A DNA stretch of 64,000 bases, taken from CAYRYU01 sp964428355. GTDB lineage: Bacteria; Muiribacteriota; Ozemobacteria; Ozemobacterales; Ozemobacteraceae. The stretch is from contig CAYRYU010000032.1 in NCBI GenBank assembly GCA_964428355.1, positions 6,721 through 70,720 of the forward strand. The letters are read 5' to 3'. The position numbers were made by a program, and so were the translations under genes. The notes under the pieces were generated by a model. It saw nothing but the letters and a program-made list of their open reading frames with translations, made no database searches and had not been told where the DNA came from. Positions 19,201-24,925 of this stretch are shown in pieces (position 1 is the stretch's first letter; each line of letters starts with the position of its first letter).

Positions 19201-19358
19201 AGCTCCTGGAAACGCGTCTCCAGGAGGTTGCGGGACTTGAGTTCCCCGAGGTAATCCAGGGCCAGGAAACTGCAGAGAAGGGGAAATCCGGTCAGGAACA
19301 GGACGATAACGATGATCCTGCCGTACGAAACCGTGAAGTTCTGGCTTGGAACTCCCAT
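16299..19358 (-). CDS. Membrane SpoIIE/RsbU-type PP2C phosphatase with HAMP domain
   Basis: 1019 residues. A membrane segment near residues 13-32 precedes a periplasmic sensor region. Further hydrophobic segments lie near 315-335, 345-370 and 690-712. A HAMP domain follows (P-I-S-D-L ... F-x-H-R-I ... D-E-L-G-D-L-A-S-L-F-N-R-M), then a PP2C domain with the metal motifs GGDYFD, GDVTGHG and SDGMVEA. Such proteins dephosphorylate STAS anti-anti-sigma proteins, and one is encoded divergently 66 bases away. A loop inside the phosphatase domain carries four FDPNVA-like repeats encoded by 18-bp tandem units. The -10 box TATACT lies 10 bases before the ATG. The kinase partner (RsbW-like) is not in the window. 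Confidence 0.88.
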   Translation of the reverse strand: MGVPSQNFTVSYGRIIVIVLFLTGFPLLCSFLALDYLGELKSRNLLETRFQELDEVLWALQPWSDPERFLLKSLRGVGRRVETRCRTVKAAWATLKRLGRMYPGLFSFVLFDENGKALAQTEPQRSRRIGGTLARRLRDVRSGKPVKFKDLGGIPDSYLGVVGPRPSLENGLSLYKTSSGPKNSWFFHSHGPRFSFFAFIHRQGLPPMVGLRRKVFLDAGRNSLRLVDMEGRRMIGTGTGIGGSPAVGTPFDEDLKYVLSRFEREPTSHFRAGERLWSVLMLDPRFRLVCSAKDDTDLDSRSLKRAHAVVSLSVLLLVLGTTFSVLRNGRIPYVSLRRKLGAVFLLSAGLPLGMLGFIALAYVEERREGLMQEAKRQSLETLRSFDSKAPIANHLCQSRLKQILGEVRGREKADLDNLITELRKFRKDFLCNSIRVTASDSRQVFSTSSRKAEKNEGRIYQDLLTKVLQHINPDLRKKGDRKSLEADLFISSITGKESGEIINDLTTRFGEILPLDLGPLHAFLFMDVIYGPGNEPDFLVSGKWKEGDLHAVYFRRALPAHLSLDGSGMLVVNMVPERVRYIPKRYPGQRRTLPVGKRIDLVHYRSATVMEPIMEAFVRDLLRSPRTRHRTLFVNGRTCTVTAFPGQVLRNDLLIRYSPQEPILAEIRIIRTFVLGFGLLTLLFTGGLGRLLAAKVLSPISDLSVGVSAVREKRFDHRIPDQDPDELGDLASLFNRMIESLEEVDTARQVQAQLFPLAPLIAGEFIVNGLSRSASELGGDYFDYLWIGSPAAMFDPNVAFDPNVAFDPNVAFDANVASGSASPAGSGNLLVLVGDVTGHGVPAALVMAMSKAIVVSSLKAGASPGDVLQRLNLVLYETVYSRSKLNLTLCLAFVDIATGECLVHGCGHPYPFRQRADGSMEMLNLPGIALGIRPQIKKLGTAKISLAHGERLFLYSDGMVEAWPGEAKDRRFSSFGDYLSRRPRLPATEAPADFMNNHPFWTTGERQPDDFTIVVVERK
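16907..16978 (-). repeat. Four 18-bp in-frame tandem repeats inside the PP2C domain
   Basis: Units begin at 16907, 16925, 16943 and 16961; the last three are identical and the first differs by one base. They encode a repeated hexapeptide of the type F-D-P-N-V-A between the GGDYFD and GDVTGHG motifs, where other PP2C proteins have a short loop. Confidence 0.95.
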
Positions 19359-19368
19359 CGTGATGACA

Positions 19369-19374
19369 AGTATA
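19369..19374 (-). promoter_or_regulatory. -10 box of the membrane PP2C gene
   Basis: TATACT on the minus strand, 10 bases before the ATG at 19358. No -35 hexamer with good spacing is visible. It lies in the 66-base divergent region shared with the STAS gene. Confidence 0.4.
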
Positions 19375-19387
19375 CACCACCGTGTGT

Positions 19388-19416
19388 TTGCAAATTGTGC
19401 AACCCCGGACTACAAT
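19388..19416 (+). promoter_or_regulatory. sigma70-like promoter of the STAS gene
   Basis: -35 TTGCAA (19388-19393), 17-base spacer, -10 TACAAT (19411-19416). The ATG at 19425 follows after 8 bases, so transcription should start at or next to the start codon (leaderless mRNA). No Shine-Dalgarno at proper spacing is present. Confidence 0.6.
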
Positions 19417-19424
19417 TTCCGGAG

Positions 19425-19781
19425 ATGAACGCGCCGAACCCCTCCACGATCCAAATTATCGAACAGGAATCAGCCCTTGTCGTCGAAATATCAGGATATT
19501 TCGATGGGAAGGCCGGGGCGGAGCTCACCGGCCAGCTTGCACCTTTTTTGAAGGCGGGCCGGAAATTCGTCGTGATCGACCTGGTCACCTGTGACCTTCT
19601 GAACAGCCCTGGAGTCACCGCTCTTCTCGAACTCTCGATAAAGATCACCGAGGATTTCCTGGGAAAACTGATCATCTGCGGATCCAACCCCCTGATGAAC
19701 GAGGTGTTCACCATGGCCGGGGTCTTCCCCATTGCCGATCGCGTTCCCGACCGTGCCTCGGCCCTGAAACTCCGGCCCTGA
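19425..19781 (+). CDS. STAS-domain anti-sigma factor antagonist
   Basis: 118 residues, the usual length of SpoIIAA/RsbV proteins. The fold pattern is clear: a beta strand V-V-E-I-S-G-Y-F-D, then V-V-I-D-L-V-T-C-D-L-L-N-S-P-G-V-T-A-L, where Ser61 corresponds to the regulatory serine phosphorylated in this family. The ATG at 19425 is chosen because an open frame upstream overlaps the divergent gene and because a promoter ends just before this ATG. The membrane PP2C encoded divergently is the likely phosphatase. Together they form half of a partner-switching module; the target kinase/anti-sigma factor must be elsewhere, or could be one of the other regulators here. Confidence 0.85.
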   Translation: MNAPNPSTIQIIEQESALVVEISGYFDGKAGAELTGQLAPFLKAGRKFVVIDLVTCDLLNSPGVTALLELSIKITEDFLGKLIICGSNPLMNEVFTMAGVFPIADRVPDRASALKLRP

Positions 19782-19857
19782 CCCCTGAGGGGCAACCACC
19801 GATTCCTTCCGGGGAGGGTTCTGATGTTTCCCCGAAAACAGGCCGTTCAACCATTCT

Positions 19858-20540
19858 TCAAAGGAGCTCCGAAGGGCGTCCAACGTTGGGAAGCCTTCCC
19901 TTCCAGGGTTCGGGTTGATGAACCAACGCTCCCATTCCTTGATCTGGTCGAACTGGAAAGTAGTCTCCGTCGCTTTCGCGGTCGAAGGGTCGTTCCATTC
20001 GTTGATTGCGGTAATCCCCAGGCATCTCCAGACGGGAGAGAACCACGTCCACCGGCCGACGGATCAGGTCATGANNNNNNNNNNNNNNNNNNNNNNNNNN
20101 NNNNNNNNNNNNNNNNNNNNNNNNNNNNNNNNNNNNNNNNNNNNNNNNNNNNNNNNNNNNNNNNNNNNNNNNNNAGGCATCTCCAGACGGGAGAGAACCA
20201 CGTCCACCGGCCGACGGATCAGGTCATGAACCGAATCCATCCAACGGCTTCCGGGGGGAATGAAAGGGATTCCAAGCGAAAGCAGGAGGAATAGTTGTGG
20301 AAATGCGGTGGCGAGGTTCTCGAGTTCGAAGGGGAGTGCACCGAGGCCCTTGAGCAGGAGGTCGATATCCTGCTCCACTCCCAGACGGAAAACCGCCTTC
20401 CGATGATGATGGGGGAGAAACCGCCAGAATCGTTGCCAGAGGTCCCGTGCAAAAGGATCAGCCCGGAAGGTCTCGGTTTCCATGCCCTTGGTTTCTTGGG
20501 GCCCGAAAAGATCGGCGCTGGCAGTATCGATCAGGGACAA
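19858..20540 (-). pseudogene. Unrecognised gene broken by the scaffold gap
   Basis: Right of the gap, a minus-strand frame from about 20540 (TTG) or 20483 (ATG) has strong coding character but no known domain. Left of the gap the frame with the best codon bias is a different one (it contains I-N-E-W-N-D and I-K-E-W-E-R-W) and runs past 19858 into the antisense of the STAS gene, to 19491. Joining the two sides through their shared 55 bases leaves a +1 frame change. Either an assembly error, missing sequence in the gap, or a real frameshift explains this. No start with a ribosome site is visible. Product unknown. Confidence 0.5.
20020..20229. other. Scaffold gap (100 N) flanked by an exact 55-bp duplication
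   Basis: 20020-20074 and 20175-20229 are identical, separated by N at 20075-20174. A 100-N run is a common placeholder length, and contig ends sharing exactly 55 bases are what a de Bruijn assembler using k=55 leaves at a branching node. The duplication is therefore likely to be one physical copy. Confidence 0.9.
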
Positions 20541-20574
20541 TCCGAGGTTTTCCCGCGGAATCGAAATTGAGAAT

Positions 20575-20664
20575 CGCCGAAAACGGCGGGAAAATCACCC
20601 GAAAATTGCGAAAGACATTTCTCCCCGGCGGTGCGTAATCCCTCCGCCGCCGAAAAATCGGCGG
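20575..20664 (+). promoter_or_regulatory. Two similar GC-rich hairpins before the vWA gene
   Basis: CGCCG-AAAA-CGGCG at 20575-20588 and CCGCCGA-AAAA-TCGGCGG at 20647-20664, both with an AAAA loop. The second lies directly before the ribosome site of the TerY-like gene. There is no T tract, so they are not standard terminators; an mRNA-leader or protein-binding role is possible. No clear promoter boxes are seen in 20541-20678. Confidence 0.35.
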
Positions 20665-20678
20665 GGAAGGAGGAGAGC

Positions 20679-21380
20679 ATGAGCACCCATGACCGGAGCC
20701 CTGCCCTGCTCGAAGCGAACATCGATTTCGCGAAGAACCCCCAGCCCAAGTGCCCGGTGACCATAGCTTTCGATCTCTCCGGAAGCATGGCCGATGATGA
20801 CAAATTCGATCCCATGGTTAGTGCCTTCAAGGAGAGTTTCCTTCCCAGTTTCGCCCTGGATATCCTGGCCCGGATGAGGGTCGACCTCAGCCTGGTCGGG
20901 TTCAATGGAGTCGTTCGCGTGATCCGGGAGTTCGGACCGATCGACGGGCTGTCTCCCAATTTTCCCAGGCCTTCGGGACTCACCGCCCTCGGCCGGGGAA
21001 TCCTCCACTCGGTGGATCACACGGTCAACAGGCTCCAGCAGTGTCAAAGGCTTGGAATCCCCCTGTTTCGGGGAATGGTTGTCGCCCTGACCGACGGGAT
21101 GCCCGAGGGACCGGGGGAGACCGCGGCCCTGCACGAGCAGGTCCGGCAAAGGATCAGACAGGTCGAGGAGCAGAAACTCCTGCGGGTCTTTCTGATCGGT
21201 GTCGACCACGCTGACATGGACTTCCTCAATCGCATGTCCTTCAGGGGTGCGAAACTTCTCAGGGGATTCGATTTCAAGGCACTCTTCGAGTGGCTTTCCG
21301 TTTCCCTTCAGAACCTTTCCCACTCGGATCCCGGAAACAAGGATGCCCGAGTGGTCGCAAAGGTGCAATGGGACTCCTGA
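20679..21380 (+). CDS. TerY-like von Willebrand A (vWA) domain protein
   Basis: 233 residues from the ATG at 20679, which has GGAAGGAGGA 6-7 bases before it; an in-frame ATG 48 bases upstream lacks this. A single vWA domain fills the protein. The metal-ion (MIDAS) motif D-L-S-G-S is near residue 32, and the later T-D-G-M-P-E-G completes the site. The closest named relatives by layout are TerY and E. coli YegL. The next two genes are a PP2C phosphatase and a protein kinase with a C-terminal zinc knuckle, the TerY-P triad described for Ter stress systems. The vWA protein is thought to be the substrate or scaffold for reversible phosphorylation. Confidence 0.85.
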   Translation: MSTHDRSPALLEANIDFAKNPQPKCPVTIAFDLSGSMADDDKFDPMVSAFKESFLPSFALDILARMRVDLSLVGFNGVVRVIREFGPIDGLSPNFPRPSGLTALGRGILHSVDHTVNRLQQCQRLGIPLFRGMVVALTDGMPEGPGETAALHEQVRQRIRQVEEQKLLRVFLIGVDHADMDFLNRMSFRGAKLLRGFDFKALFEWLSVSLQNLSHSDPGNKDARVVAKVQWDS

Positions 21381-21453
21381 AACCATTTTCGGGGTCATGT
21401 GCTGACAGGGCTTTCCGGGACCCGGGAAACCTCCGGGACCGAAGGAGGGACGG

Positions 21454-22212
21454 ATGCATTGGAAGACGATCGGAGCTGCGATCAGAGGGAGAGCCCATCA
21501 CCGGCGTGGGCTTCCCTGCCAGGACGCTTTCAACTTTGCCATCCAAGGAAAATACTGGATTGGAGCGGTGGCCGATGGGGCCGGATCAGCCCGGTTTTCC
21601 CGGACGGGGGCCAGGTTCGCGGTCCTCTCGACCGTCAGAGGCATGGCCTCGGCAATCGCAAAAGCCCCCGAAGCGCCATGGGAGCAGTTGCAACGCCAGA
21701 TGGCATGGCAGGTGTTTGTCGCAAGGGCAACGCTTCTGGATGCCGCTCGCCGCGAACACCTTCCGTGCTCGGCTTACGCGACGACTCTGCAGCTGGTGGT
21801 GGCTTCACCCGGGATAACCCTGGGTGCCCAGATCGGTGACGGAGCCACGATCGTGGGAACGAGCGACGGGGCATTCCACACCCTCACGTCTCCGAAGAAA
21901 GGTGTCTTCTACAACATGACCACATTCCTGACCGATCCCAAGCCGAGTCTCGTTTTCCGAAAGATCCGGCAACCTGGCCTTTCCCGGATCGGGATGATCA
22001 CCGATGGTCTGGAACTCGCTTCCCTTGAACACCCCGGATACACCCCTTTCGGACCCTTCTTCGGTCCCATGTTCGCTTTTCTTGAAAACTCGAAGGATAC
22101 GGCGGAAGCCAACTCCGTTCTCCGGCGGTTTCTGGTGTCGAACGAGTCGCTGGGAAGAATTACCGATGACGACCTCACCCTGGTAATGACATCCCTGGAG
22201 GGAAAAGAATGA
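21454..22212 (+). CDS. PP2C-family protein phosphatase (YegK-like)
   Basis: 252 residues, a stand-alone PP2C domain close in length to E. coli YegK. Metal-binding aspartates are visible in V-A-D-G-A-G (near residue 40), Q-I-G-D-G-A (near 130), M-I-T-D-G-L-E (near 187) and the terminal D-D-D-L-T-L-V-M. The R-G-x3-H and C-Q-D-A pattern near the start also matches this family. It has a strong ribosome site (AAGGAGGGACGG) and overlaps the kinase gene as ATGA. Expected role: Mn/Mg-dependent removal of Ser/Thr phosphate added by the neighbouring kinase, probably on the vWA protein or another partner of the locus. Confidence 0.88.
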   Translation: MHWKTIGAAIRGRAHHRRGLPCQDAFNFAIQGKYWIGAVADGAGSARFSRTGARFAVLSTVRGMASAIAKAPEAPWEQLQRQMAWQVFVARATLLDAARREHLPCSAYATTLQLVVASPGITLGAQIGDGATIVGTSDGAFHTLTSPKKGVFYNMTTFLTDPKPSLVFRKIRQPGLSRIGMITDGLELASLEHPGYTPFGPFFGPMFAFLENSKDTAEANSVLRRFLVSNESLGRITDDDLTLVMTSLEGKE

Positions 22213-23333
22213 CGGGGGGTCTGATTTCCCTGGCTGGGACACGGCCGATTTCCCTGGGTCCCAGGCTCGATGGGGGCGGCGAGGGAGATATCCATCCGGT
22301 CGAAGGGATGCCCGGATTTCTTGCCAAGGTCTACAAAACTCCGTTGAACCCTTCAAAAGCCTCCAAGATCCTTGCGATGACCGCGATGGCGCACCCCTGC
22401 GAGAATCCCGGAATCCGACTCGCCTGGCCGATCGATGCACTCATAACCAATCAGGGTGAGGTCAAGGGAATCGTCATGCGTCAGATGATCGGCAGACGGA
22501 TCGTCGAGCTGTTTTCCCCGGTGGGCCGGGAAACGGGATTCCCCGGCGTCGGATCGCGCTCCCACTACCTCATCGCGCACCTTCTTTGTTCAGGGATCGC
22601 CGCCCTCCACGCCTTGGGCGTGGTTCTGGGGGACATCAGCGAATCCAACTTCCTGGTCTCGGTTTCGGATGGAGGAAAATCTCTTTGCATCTGCTTTCTG
22701 GATTGTGATTCCTTCCAATACACGATTGCGGGCCGGTGCCATCCCTGCGAGGTGGGTAGGGAAGAATTCCTTCCGCCCGAAGTCCAGGGAACCGTGATTC
22801 GGAAAATGGAACCATCCCAGGACGCGTTCTCCCTCGCGGTACTGCTGTATCTGCTTTTCAATGAGGGGTTTCACCCGTTTTCCGGGGTCTGGAGCGACCA
22901 CGCCGCCTCAGAAATCGGGTTTTGCATTAGGCAGGGGGCCTTTTCCCAGAATTCGAATCCCTGGATCCGGCCGAGCCCTTTGAGTCCCCCATTTTCGGCG
23001 CTCCCGGAGCCGCTTGTGCGTGAGTTTCGACGCGCTTTCGGGGAGGGATGGTCCCAGCCGGCGTTGCGTCCCACGCCCGTCGATTGGATTCTGGCCCTGG
23101 ACCAGGCAATCGCCGGGCTGGTGGTCTGTGGGAACAACCCGCTGCACCATTTCTCCCGGAACAACAAAACATGCCCCTATTGCGACCGGCGAACCCGTCT
23201 CGGATTTGACCCGTTCCCGGCCGCGGGAACAACGAAACCCCCAAGATCAGGAAAGGCCGCCTGCCCGGGGGAGACGCTTTGGGAACCCCGGGCACTCCGG
23301 GGACTTTTCCGAAAAAAAAAACGAAAGCCTTGA
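22209..23333 (+). CDS. YegI-like Ser/Thr protein kinase with C-terminal zinc knuckle
   Basis: 374 residues. The N-lobe is divergent (G-x-G-G-E-G-D-I as a shortened glycine loop, Lys in F-L-A-K-V-Y). The catalytic loop is L-G-D-I-S-E-S-N-F-L-V, with Asp and Asn as in HGDxxxxN kinases, and the metal-binding Asp is in F-L-D-C-D-S-F. L-P-P-E-V-Q-G corresponds to the APE segment and D-A-F-S-L-A-V-L-L-Y to helix F. A C-x2-C pair (CPYC) near residue 335 suggests a zinc ribbon. Start overlaps the phosphatase gene by 4 bases. With its two upstream neighbours it completes a TerY-P triad. E. coli YegI is longer; this version lacks the extra C-terminal part. Confidence 0.85.
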   Translation: MTGGLISLAGTRPISLGPRLDGGGEGDIHPVEGMPGFLAKVYKTPLNPSKASKILAMTAMAHPCENPGIRLAWPIDALITNQGEVKGIVMRQMIGRRIVELFSPVGRETGFPGVGSRSHYLIAHLLCSGIAALHALGVVLGDISESNFLVSVSDGGKSLCICFLDCDSFQYTIAGRCHPCEVGREEFLPPEVQGTVIRKMEPSQDAFSLAVLLYLLFNEGFHPFSGVWSDHAASEIGFCIRQGAFSQNSNPWIRPSPLSPPFSALPEPLVREFRRAFGEGWSQPALRPTPVDWILALDQAIAGLVVCGNNPLHHFSRNNKTCPYCDRRTRLGFDPFPAAGTTKPPRSGKAACPGETLWEPRALRGLFRKKKRKP

Positions 23334-23515
23334 ACGGATTCCCATGCCTTGGAACAGGATGAACTTGAGCTTGGAAACGGCCGCGCCCCAACTCTGGAAA
23401 CAACTCCCCTTTCCGGATGGACTCTCCCCGAAGCTTCAAGGAGGAACCAGATGAGATGGAATGAAAAAAACCGCACTGAATACCACGATTGCGGGATCCG
23501 GACGATTTCCGCCGA

Positions 23516-23544
23516 TTGCCCGGCTCCTTCCCGAATGCTATACT
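23516..23544 (+). promoter_or_regulatory. Strong sigma70-like promoter for the sigma/zinc-finger/STAND genes
   Basis: -35 TTGCCC (23516-23521), 17-base spacer, -10 TATACT (23539-23544), predicted start near 23551. It lies in the 270-base gap after the kinase gene and separates the triad from the three downstream genes. Otherwise the gap holds a long open frame without codon bias. Confidence 0.65.
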
Positions 23545-23603
23545 TTCCCGTGGGTGCCTCCAGGCGCGCCACGAGAGCCCCGAATTGCCAGGGGGGGAGA
23601 TCG

Positions 23604-24221
23604 GTGGAACGGAACAGTTTCGGCTTCGACATTCGGAAATTCGAAGTTTTTGTCTCCAAGTTTTTGCCCAAACTTACGGGGTATCTCAGGGGATATCGAA
23701 GCCTTTCTCTCCAGGACGTGGAAGATATTGTGAATGAGACTTTCACCCGGGTGTGGGACCATTTCGACCCATGTCGGCATAATGCGAGTTTGAAGGGACT
23801 TTCGATCAAGATTGCGAAAAACCTTTCTTTCGATTGCCTTCGAAAGAAAAGAAGAAAACCCAGGACCGTTCCACTTCTCGCCCAGCCAGACAAAGACCCC
23901 GCGCTTTCATCCGATAAGGAGAACCCGGAAGTGAGTGTTTTGGAGCAGGAACGGGAAACCGCGAGAAAAGCCTTTTTCGATCGATGCAAACTCTCTCCAA
24001 GGGAAGAGAAAGTGTATTCCAGGCACCTCGATAGAATGAAACCCGCCAAGATTGCCGAAGACCTCGGCTTGACTCCCAGGCAGGTCACCCAAGCCCTGTT
24101 TCGGGCAAATAGAAAAGTGGCCCGAGTGGGGAAGGAACTCTTCAAAACGACCCCTGGCGACCACCCTGCCCCCCAATTCCTTTCCGGGGAACCCCCCCGA
24201 GACTGCGAGGACGAACCATGA
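23604..24221 (+). CDS. ECF-like RNA polymerase sigma factor
   Basis: 205 residues from the GTG at 23604, which has a GGGGGGAGA ribosome site; in-frame ATGs at 23535 and earlier lie upstream of the predicted transcription start and are rejected. Region 2: L-Q-D-V-E-D-I-V-N-E-T-F-T-R-V-W-D and I-A-K-N-L-S-F-D. Region 4: L-S-P-R-E-E-K-V-Y ... P-A-K-I-A-E-D-L-G-L-T-P-R-Q-V as a helix-turn-helix. The next gene overlaps as ATGA and encodes a zinc-finger protein that may be its anti-sigma factor, and that gene overlaps the STAND gene. The three therefore form one coupled unit. Which promoters it reads is unknown. Confidence 0.85.
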   Translation: MERNSFGFDIRKFEVFVSKFLPKLTGYLRGYRSLSLQDVEDIVNETFTRVWDHFDPCRHNASLKGLSIKIAKNLSFDCLRKKRRKPRTVPLLAQPDKDPALSSDKENPEVSVLEQERETARKAFFDRCKLSPREEKVYSRHLDRMKPAKIAEDLGLTPRQVTQALFRANRKVARVGKELFKTTPGDHPAPQFLSGEPPRDCEDEP

Positions 24222-24925
24222 GAAAATCTGGAGAGCACAATCCGCCCGAAATCTTCCACATGCCTGAAAGTTGCGAGGAGTCCCGGGATGCGATAAGCCA
24301 CAAGCTGATCGAGGGGGGAGAAGCCTTGCTTTCGTCCATTCCGCAAAAATGCTTCGACCATTTCGCTTCCTGCGAAGGGTGCCGGAATTGGGCTTTCGAA
24401 ACGCTCAAGATCAACCTGGCGAAGCCGCGAAAAGGCTTCCCCATCCGCCCCGAAACCAGCAGGAAGATCGTTCAGGGACTCACCGATCTCCTTCTTTCCA
24501 GGTGGCCGGCATTTTTCCAGGGCCAGGTCGAAAACCAGGAAATGATCAATTCCCTCAACAAGCTCCTTGGAGAAATGAAGGCGGAAATGGACGGCCAACG
24601 CGAACCCGCGAACGAAACATCGCACGTCCTTGCAGCCAGCACTGACAGGAGTTTCGAAGTCATCCGGGAACTTCTCGAAAGGGTTTCCCACACCGGCGGA
24701 TCGGGCTTCACTCTCCTCCCCGGGCTTTCGGGGATGAAATCAGGTCCATTCGAGCTGGGATGGACACCTCCCGGGAGGGCGGACCTCATCCTTCTCGATG
24801 AAAAGGGTCTCGAGGTGGAAAGACTTGAATGCGACAGCACCGGGAGGATCCTTCTCGATCCCGGGAACCCGATCTGGAAAGAGGTCGTTTCCCTGAGGTT
24901 CATCCCGGTCTGGCTGGATGACTGA
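24218..24925 (+). CDS. Soluble zinc-finger protein, probable anti-sigma factor
   Basis: 235 residues with no membrane segment. Near residues 45-55 is a C-x2-H-x3-C-x2-C pattern (H-F-A-S-C-E-G-C), the ZAS zinc motif of anti-sigma factors. The middle is helical and charged (about 95-160). The C-terminal 60 residues look like a small beta domain (D-L-I-L-L-D-E-K-G ... G-R-I-L-L-D). It overlaps the sigma gene by 4 bases and the STAND gene by 8, so all three are translationally coupled. Likely role: cytoplasmic inhibitor of the ECF factor. Being soluble and next to a protease-bearing protein, it is a candidate substrate for regulated cleavage (inference). Confidence 0.65.
   Translation: MRKSGEHNPPEIFHMPESCEESRDAISHKLIEGGEALLSSIPQKCFDHFASCEGCRNWAFETLKINLAKPRKGFPIRPETSRKIVQGLTDLLLSRWPAFFQGQVENQEMINSLNKLLGEMKAEMDGQREPANETSHVLAASTDRSFEVIRELLERVSHTGGSGFTLLPGLSGMKSGPFELGWTPPGRADLILLDEKGLEVERLECDSTGRILLDPGNPIWKEVVSLRFIPVWLDD

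Noticed and set aside
19176..19424. Longer N terminus for the STAS protein
   Set aside because: It would overlap the divergent phosphatase gene and cross its promoter; the family length fits the ATG at 19425.
19491..19883. Minus-strand gene continuing into the STAS gene
   Set aside because: The left part, beyond about 19790, has good coding bias on the minus strand, but the remainder is antisense of STAS. A true stop probably lies in another frame or is lost to an assembly error.
23177..24691. Minus-strand frame of 504 codons across the kinase end and sigma gene
   Set aside because: It runs antisense to three supported genes and has no motif.
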